8,763 bases of DNA from JANXVR01 sp034667405 (GCA_034667405.1 JAXDJX010000027.1:1-8763), one strand, 5' to 3'. Shown: positions 1 through 6,362, counted from the stretch's first letter. Numbers and translations: made by a program. The notes: generated by a model from the sequence alone, not told the origin.

Positions 1-2
1 TC

Positions 3-143
3 GTCGATCCTGCCGTTCCGTGGGTGCACGTGGACTCGGGCAGCACGGCGTGGGCCGAATACGACCGCGACGCCTGGCCCGAGGGTGCCACCAGCTCCCC
101 GGCGCGCGCGTTCGTCCGGTTCATCGAGGATCGGGCTCGATAG
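3..143 (+). CDS. Probable leucyl aminopeptidase (M17 family), C-terminal 46 residues only
   Basis: An open frame enters from the left edge and stops at TAG 141-143. The tail reads PWVHVDSGSTAW early, then EGAT, and ends FVRFIEDRAR. The order W-x-H-x-D-x-x-G-x-A-W, then a G-A-T turn, then a hydrophobic helix with Arg matches the end of M17 cytosolic aminopeptidases (PepA), where the pattern is W-H-D-I-A-G then G-A-T-G then V-R-x-L. These are two-metal exopeptidases that remove N-terminal residues such as leucine. The metal-binding and catalytic part lies outside the window, so function cannot be confirmed here. Ser replaces the usual Ile-Ala before Gly, so a diverged member is possible. The GNAT gene begins 9 bases later on the same strand, suggesting co-transcription. 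Confidence 0.6.
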   Translation, partial: VDPAVPWVHVDSGSTAWAEYDRDAWPEGATSSPARAFVRFIEDRAR

Positions 144-152
144 GCTCCTTGG

Positions 153-1091
153 GTGGATGCTCCGCCGGGACTGCCACAGGGATTCAGCGCGCGGCCGTGC
201 GTGCAGGGTGACGTCCGCGCGGTCTTCGAACTGGTCGCGGCATGTGAGGTTGCCGATGCGGGCGAGGCGGGGATCGACTTCGAGGACATCGAGAGCGAGT
301 GGGCCAAGCCATCGCTGGACCTCGCCACCGACACGATCGCGGTGTTCCACGATGCCTCGGGAACCCTTGTGGCCCAGGGAGAAGTCACCTACACCACGCG
401 GGCCGACTGTTGCGTTCATCCCGACTGGCGCGGGCGCGGGATCGGCACGTGGCTGCTCCGTTGGAGTGAGAACTACGCGCGCGCCCGCGGCGCGTCGAGG
501 ATCGGCCAGACCGTCGTCGACACCGCGATCGACGCCGCCGACCTCTTCGAACGCCACGGCTACATATGGCTCTGGACCTCATGGATCCTGCGGATCCGGT
601 TCGCGGATGCTCCACCCAAGGCGCCCGAACTCCCGGACGGCTACACCATCCGGGACATCAACCTGAACACCGATGGTCCAGCCGTGCACGAGGTGGTCGA
701 CAGGGCTTTCCTCGAGTGGTCCGAACGCGAACCGGAGTCATTCGAGGATTGGCAGGTGAAGACGATCGCGCGGCAGGGGTTCGAGCCGTGGCACCTGCCG
801 TTGGCGATCGCGCCGGACGGGGAGATCGTCGGCGCCGTATTCCTCATCGATTCGGACGAGCAGACCGACGGCTGGATCCAACAACTGGCCGTCGCTCGCG
901 AGCACCGAGGCATCGGTCTCGGCCGAGCCTTGCTGGACGAGTCCTTCACCCGGTTCTACGCGCGCGGACGTCGCGAGTGCGAATTGAACACCGATTCGCG
1001 CACGGGTGCGCTCGGCCTGTACGAGCATGTCGGGATGTCCGTGAAGAGCAGCTACACGCATCGCGCGCTGCAGTTCGGCGATGCCGACTGA
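153..1091 (+). CDS. Tandem-domain GNAT N-acetyltransferase
   Basis: The 312-residue protein has two GNAT folds in one chain. The N-terminal domain (about 10-148) has the acetyl-CoA loop HPDWRGRGIG at 89-98 and the helix LFERHGY at 131-137. The C-terminal domain (about 163-308) has EHRGIGLG at 250-257 and the ALGLYEHVGM helix at 286-295. Both R-G-x-G-x-G pyrophosphate loops look intact, so both halves may bind acetyl-CoA. Mycothiol synthase (MshD) has this two-domain plan and a similar length, but only the C-terminal half is active there. The similarity I see is in architecture, so I do not assign mshD. The acceptor substrate is unknown. The start is GTG 153; no good SD is visible before it, and it lies 9 bases after the upstream stop, so translational coupling is possible. 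Confidence 0.88.
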   Translation: MDAPPGLPQGFSARPCVQGDVRAVFELVAACEVADAGEAGIDFEDIESEWAKPSLDLATDTIAVFHDASGTLVAQGEVTYTTRADCCVHPDWRGRGIGTWLLRWSENYARARGASRIGQTVVDTAIDAADLFERHGYIWLWTSWILRIRFADAPPKAPELPDGYTIRDINLNTDGPAVHEVVDRAFLEWSEREPESFEDWQVKTIARQGFEPWHLPLAIAPDGEIVGAVFLIDSDEQTDGWIQQLAVAREHRGIGLGRALLDESFTRFYARGRRECELNTDSRTGALGLYEHVGMSVKSSYTHRALQFGDAD

Positions 1092-1094
1092 CGT

Positions 1095-1184
1095 TGGCGG
1101 AGGCCGAGGGATTCGAACCCTCGGGAGAGTTGCCCCCCCACACGCTTTCCAGGCGTGTCCCTTCGGCCGCTCGGGCAGGCCTCC
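1095..1184 (-). tRNA. tRNA-Ser (anticodon GGA), CCA encoded
   Basis: Read on the - strand, the 5' half of the acceptor stem GGAGGCC (1184 down to 1178) pairs with GGCCTCC (1105 to 1099). The discriminator is G (1098) and CCA is encoded at 1097-1095. The anticodon stem CACGC/GCGTG encloses the loop CTGGAAA, giving anticodon GGA at 1150-1148, which reads UCC and UCU. The T-arm is GAGGG-TTCGAAT-CCCTC. A long G-rich variable arm between them is the class II feature expected of serine tRNA. It is convergent with the GNAT gene, with only 3 bases between the GNAT stop and the CCA end, so any terminator for the tRNA must lie inside that coding sequence. Confidence 0.96.
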
Positions 1185-1190
1185 GGGCAG

Positions 1191-1196
1191 AGTCTA
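1191..1196 (-). promoter_or_regulatory. Possible -10 element of tRNA-Ser(GGA)
   Basis: TAGACT on the - strand lies 6 bases before the mature 5' end of the tRNA. It matches TATAAT at the key A2 and T6 positions. The -35 region about 17 bases further upstream (TCAGAG or nearby) is weak. The same hexamer occurs before the second serine tRNA of this window. Confidence 0.35.
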
Positions 1197-1287
1197 CGAA
1201 ACGCGCCGCGCCGCTCTGATCTGACGAGTTTGTGTCATCGGAGTCGCACGGGTCCATCCGCAAGACCCAGCCGAATACGATCGTCGT

Positions 1288-1710
1288 ATGCGTTCGCGAA
1301 CCGTAGGGATCTTCCTCCTCGCGACCGGTGGGGCGGGGATCCTCGTGTCGCTGCCGGCACCCTGGTCGCGGGGTGGCGGATATGACGAGTTCGCCAGCAG
1401 CCACATCGCCACTGGGTTCGACAGTCCGGTGCTTGCGATCTTGCTGATCCTGACCGCTGCCCTGTTCATCACCGCGGCCGCAACGAACGGCCGACCTCCC
1501 GTCCTCGCGTGGGGCGTAGTGCTCCTGCCGCTGTGGTGCGGCGCGCTGTGGGTCATCGCCATCTGGTCTGCGGGCTTCAGTGACCCCGCGATCGGACGCC
1601 CCGTCGATGCTCATTGGGGGCTGATCGTGCTGTCCGCTGCTCTGGTGATCGGCGCGGTCGGCTATGTCCTCGCTTTGCCAAGCGTGCGTGCGGCCGATGA
1701 GCGCACGTAG
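1288..1710 (+). CDS. Small four-TM membrane protein, unknown function
   Basis: I do not recognise this 140-residue protein. It has four hydrophobic segments at about residues 5-23, 47-66, 71-94 and 108-130. The loop 24-46 is polar (WSRGGGYDEF) and a short charged tail ends RAADERT. The N-terminus begins MRSR, which by the positive-inside rule puts both ends in the cytoplasm. No catalytic or binding motif is visible. The start is ATG 1288, the first ATG before the first TM segment; no clear SD precedes it. Its end overlaps the start of the next membrane-protein gene by 14 bases if that gene begins at 1697, which suggests coupled translation and a shared role. Confidence 0.72.
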   Translation: MRSRTVGIFLLATGGAGILVSLPAPWSRGGGYDEFASSHIATGFDSPVLAILLILTAALFITAAATNGRPPVLAWGVVLLPLWCGALWVIAIWSAGFSDPAIGRPVDAHWGLIVLSAALVIGAVGYVLALPSVRAADERT

Positions 1711-2167
1711 ATGGTTCGCGATCGCTTCAGTGTTCTACCTTGCCGGTCTGTCCGTCATCCTTTGGCTCGGAAGATCTCGACCGTTGACCTGCGTCGGGCC
1801 CGCACCCGCGATCGATCGTTGCCGGCTCGTCGAGGATAGACCGGTGTGGTTCGGAGCCGCCGTCGCCGTTTGGGTGTCCGTTGCGTTGCTCCTGGCTGTC
1901 TTGTGGGCAGCGCAGAGGCGTCGGCGGATGACAGTTCAGCGGGGACTCGCAACCGTTGGAATCATCCTGGCCGCACTCGTCGGGATGTACGGCATCTCTA
2001 TCGTCGTGCTATTCCGCGACTTCCCAACCGCTGGACCGTGTGCGCTCACCCGGGAGGGACAAGATGTTCGGATCGAGGGCTGGGCGTGGTCGCATCTCGG
2101 CATGCGATGCACGTTCACCACCCGTAGCGGCGGCACGACGGTCAGGTACCAACGGTTGCCGTGGTGA
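1697..2167 (+). CDS. Small three-TM membrane protein with exoplasmic cysteines
   Basis: I do not recognise this 156-residue protein. TM segments lie at about 6-25, 50-72 and 84-106. Arg-rich ends (MSARR before TM1, QRRRR between TM2 and TM3) place the N-terminus and that loop inside. The 26-49 loop, with C32 and C42, and the tail 107-156, with C115 and C138, are then outside. Two disulfides, or one linking loop and tail, are plausible. The start ATG 1697 is preferred because it gives the short positive N-terminus just before TM1. An in-frame ATG at 1664 would add 11 residues and a 47-base overlap with the upstream gene. It converges with the SRPBCC gene, 4 bases from its stop. Confidence 0.7.
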   Translation: MSARRWFAIASVFYLAGLSVILWLGRSRPLTCVGPAPAIDRCRLVEDRPVWFGAAVAVWVSVALLLAVLWAAQRRRRMTVQRGLATVGIILAALVGMYGISIVVLFRDFPTAGPCALTREGQDVRIEGWAWSHLGMRCTFTTRSGGTTVRYQRLPW

Positions 2168-2171
2168 CTCG

Positions 2172-2603
2172 CTAGCTCTCGGCTACGGCCTTCAGGCCTT
2201 CCAGGACGGGGCCCCAGTTCTTCTCGGCCATGGTGTCGGCGTCTTCCTGACTTGCGTTGTTGTCCTGCGTGAGCGCAAGAACGGTCTTGTCGCCATCTTC
2301 GGTCAGTTCGTAGGTGACGGTGTGGTAGTTCTCGGGCTTGTCATCGGTGCCGCCCATCGGGCTCCAATGCGTGATCTTGAGGAACCTGTTTGGCCGAACC
2401 TCAAGCACCGTGCCTTTGTCCTCGTATGACTCGCCTTTCCATTCGCCGCTCCACGCGATGGGACCGCCAACGCTCCAATCCGTTTTCAGGTTCGTTCCGT
2501 GCATGTACTGCTTGACCGCCGCAGGATCGGTCAGTGCCTGCCAGACCTTCTCCGCGGACGCATCGATGGTGATCGACTTCTCAGCGATGAACGAGCCGGT
2601 CAT
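2172..2603 (-). CDS. SRPBCC / AHSA1-family protein
   Basis: The 143-residue protein fits the START-like SRPBCC fold of the AHSA1 (activator of Hsp90 ATPase homologue) group. It opens with the typical SITIDASAEKVWQALTDP at 10-27, has WSGEWKG at 51-57, then a strand set to VTYELTEDGDKTVLALTQD (96-114), and ends in the long helix NWGPVLEGLKAV (129-140). Members are single-domain cavity proteins. Many are annotated as polyketide cyclase/dehydrase-like or stress-related, but the ligand is generally unknown and cannot be told here. The start ATG 2603 is fixed by a full AAGGAGG six bases upstream. Longer upstream starts would run through that SD and a hairpin. Base composition here is lower in GC than leuC. 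Confidence 0.88.
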   Translation of the reverse strand: MTGSFIAEKSITIDASAEKVWQALTDPAAVKQYMHGTNLKTDWSVGGPIAWSGEWKGESYEDKGTVLEVRPNRFLKITHWSPMGGTDDKPENYHTVTYELTEDGDKTVLALTQDNNASQEDADTMAEKNWGPVLEGLKAVAES

Positions 2604-2609
2604 CCGGAT

Positions 2610-2616
2610 CCTCCTT
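2610..2616 (-). promoter_or_regulatory. Strong ribosome binding site of the SRPBCC gene
   Basis: AAGGAGG on the - strand is a full anti-SD match placed 6 bases before ATG 2603. It decides the start of this gene and is the strongest SD in the window. Confidence 0.85.
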
Positions 2617-2644
2617 TGGCAATGTCTGCGAAATGGGTCCAACC

Positions 2645-2687
2645 GGGCGGGTGCGGCCGGTGATGGAACGACCGATCGCACCCGCCC
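2645..2687 (-). terminator. Long GC-rich hairpin between tRNA-Ser(CGA) and the SRPBCC gene
   Basis: GGGCGGGTGCG (2645-2655) and CGCACCCGCCC (2677-2687) are a perfect 11-bp inverted repeat. Inside, a G-T wobble and one mismatch are followed by CGGT/ACCG and a 9-base loop. It begins 16 bases after the tRNA end on the - strand and ends about 29 bases before the SD of the next gene. No T-run follows, so it is not a canonical intrinsic terminator. It could end or process the tRNA transcript, or act as a leader structure for the SRPBCC mRNA. Confidence 0.5.
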
Positions 2688-2703
2688 TGGGAGAACCGTC
2701 CGG

Positions 2704-2793
2704 CGGAGGCGGCGCGATTCGAACGCGCGAGGGGAGGATTAATCCCCTAACCGCTTTCGAGGCGGTCCCATTCGTCCGCTCTGGCACGCCTCC
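2704..2793 (-). tRNA. tRNA-Ser (anticodon CGA), CCA not encoded
   Basis: On the - strand the acceptor GGAGGCG (2793 to 2787) pairs with CGCCTCC (2711 to 2705), with discriminator G at 2704. The anticodon stem ACCGC/GCGGT holds the loop CTCGAAA, giving CGA at 2759-2757, which reads UCG. The T-arm is GCGCG-TTCGAAT-CGCGC. A long variable arm follows the anticodon stem, as in class II serine tRNAs. The bases after the discriminator are CCG, so CCA must be completed by the nucleotidyltransferase. It lies 33 bases downstream of the tadA stop on the same strand, so it could be transcribed with tadA or from its own promoter. Confidence 0.96.
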
Positions 2794-2800
2794 GTCGAGG

Positions 2801-2806
2801 AGTCTA
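2801..2806 (-). promoter_or_regulatory. Possible -10 element of tRNA-Ser(CGA)
   Basis: TAGACT on the - strand lies 7 bases before the tRNA 5' end, in the gap after tadA. It is the same hexamer, at nearly the same distance, as before tRNA-Ser(GGA). I see no convincing -35; it would fall within the 3' end of tadA. Confidence 0.33.
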
Positions 2807-2826
2807 GCGGGGTCGCTCCGAGCCGC

Positions 2827-3273
2827 CTACCGGCGTTCGCGGAAGAAGGCTCGCAAAAGGTCCCCGCACTCATCGGCGAGCACTCCGTCGGTGACCTCGG
2901 GACGATGGTTGAGCCGGGAGTCCTGAAGGAGGTCCCCTAATGACCCCGCGAATCCGGCCTTCGGATCGATTGCGCCGAACACGACTCGGTCCAGGCGCGC
3001 GAGCACCATCGCGCCTGCGCACATGGCGCACGGCTCGAGCGTCACGTAGAGCGTGCAGCCGTCGAGATGCCAGGAACCGGTCTCGTGGGACGCCGCCCGG
3101 ATCGCGACGATCTCGGCGTGGGCAGTGGGATCTTGATCCGCCTCACGACGGTTCCCGCTTGTCGCGAGGACATCCTCGCCGCGAACGATCAAGGCGCCAA
3201 CGGGCACGTCTCCGGACGCCAAGCACGCCCGTGCCGCATCGAGCGCCTGCCGCATCCATCGTTCGTCCTCCAT
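2827..3273 (-). CDS. tadA: tRNA adenosine(34) deaminase
   Basis: The 148-residue protein is a zinc-dependent cytidine/adenosine deaminase of TadA length and layout. The zinc and catalytic motif is HAE at 52-54 (H52 ligand, E54 proton shuttle), followed by PCAMC at 81-85 (C82 and C85 ligands). PVGALIV at 24-30 and TLYVTLEPCAMCAGAM (74-89) are typical of TadA. The enzyme converts A34 to inosine in the wobble position of tRNA-Arg(ACG). The chosen start, ATG 3273 (MEDERWMRQAL), leads straight into the first helix. An in-frame start at 3327 would add 18 residues without family support. No strong SD is seen. It is divergent from the exported-protein gene, across 76 bases. Confidence 0.94.
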   Translation of the reverse strand: MEDERWMRQALDAARACLASGDVPVGALIVRGEDVLATSGNRREADQDPTAHAEIVAIRAASHETGSWHLDGCTLYVTLEPCAMCAGAMVLARLDRVVFGAIDPKAGFAGSLGDLLQDSRLNHRPEVTDGVLADECGDLLRAFFRERR

Positions 3274-3349
3274 GGGTGGAAGCCTACGGCGCGTGCCTGC
3301 GGTTGTATCCTTCTTCAACCACGACACCTACAGGGAAGTGAGGAACCGC

Positions 3350-4288
3350 ATGAGGAAGTTGCTGGCGATCGGTCTCGGAGTGCTGACGGTATCCGCCATG
3401 ACCATCCAGAGCGCGGCTGCCTTCACTGTGGTGCCGATCAAGACGACCTCGGCCGATGAGGACTACGGACACGCCGTGACGTTCGGGGGCCACACCTACT
3501 TCGCGTGGACCCAATTCAAGACCCCGCAGTCTTCTACGGGCGCTGTCTACGTGACGACGGACGGCGGCCAGCCCACCAAGGTCAACGATCCCAAAACGCT
3601 GGCCTTCTCCACAGGGATCGACCCGACCACCGGGACGCTCATCTACCAGCAAGCTCCTACCCGCTCGTCCAACGCCAATCTCTACACCTACGACCTCGCC
3701 ACCGGGACGAGCCACCTCATCTCGGGGGCCAATTCCAGCTACTGGGATTGTTGCGCCGACATGCAGGGTTCGACCGTGCTCTACGGGCAGAACCAGTTCG
3801 CGAGCAAGACCTCTCCGTGGAAGGTCCTCCTCTACGACGTGGACACCCACGCGAGGACACAGCTCGACCAGGCGAACTACGCCTGCCGATGCCTGAGCCC
3901 GGGCAATATCGATGGCAACTTCGCCACATGGACGAAGGGAGCCAACGTCTACATCTACGACCTCAGCTTGAATAGCAAGGTGGCGAAGATCTCCCCACCC
4001 AACGACAAGTTCGTCTACAACCCATTCATCGTGGACCCGGACACCAACGTCAACGGTGACGAGACGGTGTTCTGGACCAAGAGCGGACGAGCGTGCGGCT
4101 CGAACGTGTCGATCCATGAGGCCCCGCTTTCGGACCTGAGTAACGCAACGACGCTGACGTCCCTCCCCGCGGGGAAGGACTCATTCTCTACCAGCGTCGA
4201 CACCAGCTCGGGGCAGCGCGACCTCTACTTCGGCCGGATCTCCTGCGGCAGCTATTCGTCGAACATCTACGAGATCCCGGACGTCTGA
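3350..4288 (+). CDS. Exported propeller-like protein, unknown function
   Basis: The 312-residue protein starts with a classical signal peptide: MRK, a hydrophobic core to about residue 20, and probable cleavage after SAAA (24) before FTVV. The mature part has repeated strands of the form LYTYDLATGTSHLIS (111-125), LLYDVDTHARTQL (160-172) and VYIYDLSLNSKVAKIS (200-215), resembling TolB/WD-type propeller blades. Six cysteines occur, all in the mature part: C134 C135, C179 xC181, C249 and C299. No anchor, LPxTG signal or catalytic motif is visible, so it may be released or cell-wall associated. The start ATG 3350 follows the purine-rich GAAGTGAGGA with good spacing; an upstream in-frame ATG at 3272 would hide the signal peptide. 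It converges with leuD, with 9 bases between stops. Confidence 0.8.
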   Translation: MRKLLAIGLGVLTVSAMTIQSAAAFTVVPIKTTSADEDYGHAVTFGGHTYFAWTQFKTPQSSTGAVYVTTDGGQPTKVNDPKTLAFSTGIDPTTGTLIYQQAPTRSSNANLYTYDLATGTSHLISGANSSYWDCCADMQGSTVLYGQNQFASKTSPWKVLLYDVDTHARTQLDQANYACRCLSPGNIDGNFATWTKGANVYIYDLSLNSKVAKISPPNDKFVYNPFIVDPDTNVNGDETVFWTKSGRACGSNVSIHEAPLSDLSNATTLTSLPAGKDSFSTSVDTSSGQRDLYFGRISCGSYSSNIYEIPDV

Positions 4289-4297
4289 GCGGAGGAT

Positions 4298-4882
4298 TCA
4301 GGCGGTCGGGAGCCACGCCTCTCGGGTGGCTTCGTACGCCGTGATCTTCTCCTCTTGGCGGAGGGTGAGACCGATATCGTCCAGACCTTCGACGAGCCGC
4401 CACCCGGTGTACTCGTCGATGGCGAAACTCTCGTCCAGGCCGGGGGCGGTGACTCGGCGGTTCGGAAGGTCGACGACGATGCGCGTGGTTGGATCGTCGA
4501 GGGCGGCATCCATCAGCGCGCGAACCGATTCTGCCGAAAGTTCCACGGGCAGGACGCCGACCTTCGTGCAGTTGTTGCGGAAGATGTCGGCGAAGCTCGG
4601 CGCGATCACCACCCGGAATCCGGCGTCCTCGATCGCCCACGGCGCGTGTTCGCGGCTGGACCCACAACCGAAGTTCGCGCCGGCGATGAGGATGCTCGCG
4701 CCCGCGTACCGAGGGTCGTTGATGATGAAGTTCGGATCTTCACGCCATTCGCCGAACAGGAACGGGCCGAAGCCGGTTCGTTCGATGCGCTTGAGGTATT
4801 CGGACGGGATGATCTGGTCCGTGTCGACGTCGCTGCGGTCGATCGGCAACGCGGTGCCTTCGATGACGGTGATGGGCTCCAT
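4298..4882 (-). CDS. leuD: 3-isopropylmalate dehydratase small subunit
   Basis: The 194-residue swivel subunit of isopropylmalate isomerase works with LeuC to convert 2-isopropylmalate to 3-isopropylmalate in leucine synthesis. Family motifs are DVDTDQIIP (18-26), GFGPFLF (37-43), and the conserved GANFGCGSSREHAPWAI (68-84), which forms the substrate-binding loop. NNCTKVGVLPVEL (103-115) is also typical. Length is normal and no residue is missing. The start ATG 4882 is 6 bases after the leuC stop and follows an AAGGAGGT embedded in the last codons of leuC, so the two are surely one operon with coupled translation. Confidence 0.97.
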   Translation of the reverse strand: MEPITVIEGTALPIDRSDVDTDQIIPSEYLKRIERTGFGPFLFGEWREDPNFIINDPRYAGASILIAGANFGCGSSREHAPWAIEDAGFRVVIAPSFADIFRNNCTKVGVLPVELSAESVRALMDAALDDPTTRIVVDLPNRRVTAPGLDESFAIDEYTGWRLVEGLDDIGLTLRQEEKITAYEATREAWLPTA

Positions 4883-4888
4883 GCTTGG

Positions 4889-6295
4889 TCAGACCTCCTT
4901 CACGGGCAGATCGTCGGGCGTTGTGAAGTGACCGGCGATGGCGGTCGCGGCTGCAACGGCCGGGCTGACCAGGTGGGTACGGCCGCCACGGCCCTGGCGT
5001 CCCTCGAAGTTCCGGTTGGACGTTGAGGCGCACCGATCGCCGGGCTTCAGCGTGTCGGGGTTCATCCCCAGACACATCGAACAGCCCGCGCCGCGCCATT
5101 CGAACCCAGCATCGCTGAAGATCCGGTCCAACCCTTCCTTCTCCGCCTGCATCTTGACCGCGAACGACCCGGGAACGACCAGCGCGCGGAGGCCACGCGC
5201 AACCGTTCTTCCGGCGACCACACCGGCGGCGACTCGCAGGTCTTCCATCCGGGAGTTCGTGCACGAGCCGATGAAGATGGTGTCGGGACGGACATCTCGG
5301 ATCGGGGTTCCGGGCGCCAGGTCCATGTAGGTGAGTGCGCGGTGCGCTGCTTCCCGACGTCCGGCTTCCTCGAAGGAGTCGGGATCGGGCACAACGCCGT
5401 CGATGGTGACCGACTGTGCCGGGTTGGTACCCCAGCTCACGAACGGCTGGAGCGTCGAGGCATCCATGCTGACCTCCGTGTCGAACGCGGCGCCGTCGTC
5501 GGTCGGCAGCGTGCGCCATTCCTCCAGCGCGCGGTCCCAATCGCCACCACGCGGGGCGTGCGGCCGACCTTCGACGTAGGAAAACGTCGTGTCGTCGGGC
5601 GCGACCATGCCCGCGCGAGCGCCGGCTTCGATGGACATGTTGCAGATGGTCATGCGGCCCTCCATCGACAGCGCGCGGATCGCGGACCCGCGATATTCGA
5701 TGACGTGGCCGACGCCACCGCCCGTCCCGATCGTGTTGATGATCGCCAGGATGATGTCCTTGGCACTGCAACCGTTCGGCAGCGTGCCCTCCACGTTGAC
5801 TGCCATGGTCTTCGCCGGTTGCTGCGGGAGCGTCTGCGTGGCCAGCACGTGTTCGACCTCGCTGGTACCGATGCCAACGGCCAGCGCACCGAATGCGCCG
5901 TGCGTTGAGGTGTGCGAATCGCCGCACACGATGACCATCCCCGGCTGGGTGTAGCCCTGCTCGGGTCCGATCACATGGACGATGCCCTGGCCCGGCGCGC
6001 CCATGGGGAAGAGCGTGATGCCGAACTCCGCAGCGTTGCGACTGAGCGCGTCCATCTGCTTCGCGCTGACGGTGTCGGTGACGGGACCCTCCGTCGTGGG
6101 GACGTTGTGGTCCATGGTCGCGACGGTGAGATCCGGGCGGCGGACGGTGCGCCCGTGCAGGCGCAGCCCGTCGAACGCCTGCGCGCTCGTTACCTCGTGG
6201 ACCAGATGCAAATCGACGTAAAGGAGGTCCGGTTCGCCGTTGGCGCGGTGGAGCACGTGTCGTTCCCAGACCTTCTGGGCGAGCGTCTGCGGCAT
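4889..6295 (-). CDS. leuC: 3-isopropylmalate dehydratase large subunit
   Basis: The 468-residue aconitase-family subunit is close in length to the E. coli protein. It carries the 4Fe-4S ligands C345 (in GSCTNSR), C405 and C408 (GCSMCLGMNP). VTIDG at 296-300 and DSHTSTHGAFGALAVGIGTSEVEHVLATQ (126-154) are family hallmarks. The N-terminus MPQTLAQKVWERHVL is a normal LeuC start. ATG 6295 is chosen because AAAGGAG lies 8 bases upstream; a GTG at 6322 would place this SD inside the coding region. It is the first gene of leuCD, divergent from an IclR-type gene whose product probably controls it. leuA and leuB are not in the window. Confidence 0.97.
   Translation of the reverse strand: MPQTLAQKVWERHVLHRANGEPDLLYVDLHLVHEVTSAQAFDGLRLHGRTVRRPDLTVATMDHNVPTTEGPVTDTVSAKQMDALSRNAAEFGITLFPMGAPGQGIVHVIGPEQGYTQPGMVIVCGDSHTSTHGAFGALAVGIGTSEVEHVLATQTLPQQPAKTMAVNVEGTLPNGCSAKDIILAIINTIGTGGGVGHVIEYRGSAIRALSMEGRMTICNMSIEAGARAGMVAPDDTTFSYVEGRPHAPRGGDWDRALEEWRTLPTDDGAAFDTEVSMDASTLQPFVSWGTNPAQSVTIDGVVPDPDSFEEAGRREAAHRALTYMDLAPGTPIRDVRPDTIFIGSCTNSRMEDLRVAAGVVAGRTVARGLRALVVPGSFAVKMQAEKEGLDRIFSDAGFEWRGAGCSMCLGMNPDTLKPGDRCASTSNRNFEGRQGRGGRTHLVSPAVAAATAIAGHFTTPDDLPVKEV
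4893..4900 (-). promoter_or_regulatory. Ribosome binding site of leuD inside the leuC 3' end
   Basis: AAGGAGGT on the - strand overlaps the codons for the last residues of LeuC (VKEV). It is 10 bases from ATG 4882, slightly long spacing, but the match is full. Confidence 0.8.
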
Positions 6296-6303
6296 GCTGC
6301 TGT

Positions 6304-6310
6304 CTCCTTT
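6304..6310 (-). promoter_or_regulatory. Ribosome binding site of leuC
   Basis: AAAGGAG on the - strand sits 8 bases upstream of ATG 6295 and decides the LeuC start over the in-frame GTG at 6322. Confidence 0.8.
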
Positions 6311-6342
6311 CGGGGCTCCCACCAGGGACTCCGCGCAAGTTG

Positions 6343-6357
6343 TCCCAAATACTGGGA
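6343..6357. promoter_or_regulatory. Candidate IclR-family operator, site 1 (perfect inverted repeat)
   Basis: TCCCA-N5-TGGGA is a perfect 15-bp inverted repeat with an AATAC spacer. It is the clearest operator candidate between leuC and the divergent regulator. If the -10 at 6367-6372 is used, it would fall just at the start of the leuC transcript. Binding by the neighbouring regulator is inferred from position and symmetry only. Confidence 0.6.
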
Positions 6358-6362
6358 TGTGA

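Noticed and set aside
1098..2793. The two tRNA-Ser genes as direct repeats flanking an integrated island
   Set aside because: They are different isoacceptors (GGA and CGA) that differ in the D-arm, variable arm and T-arm, so they are not a duplicated attachment site.
3284..4117. 277-codon open frame antisense to the exported protein
   Set aside because: Val/Gly/Arg-rich antisense shadow. The + strand frame has a signal peptide, an SD and a sensible composition.
4283..4300. Terminator between the exported-protein gene and leuD
   Set aside because: Only 9 bases separate the stops and I found no hairpin with a T-run there.
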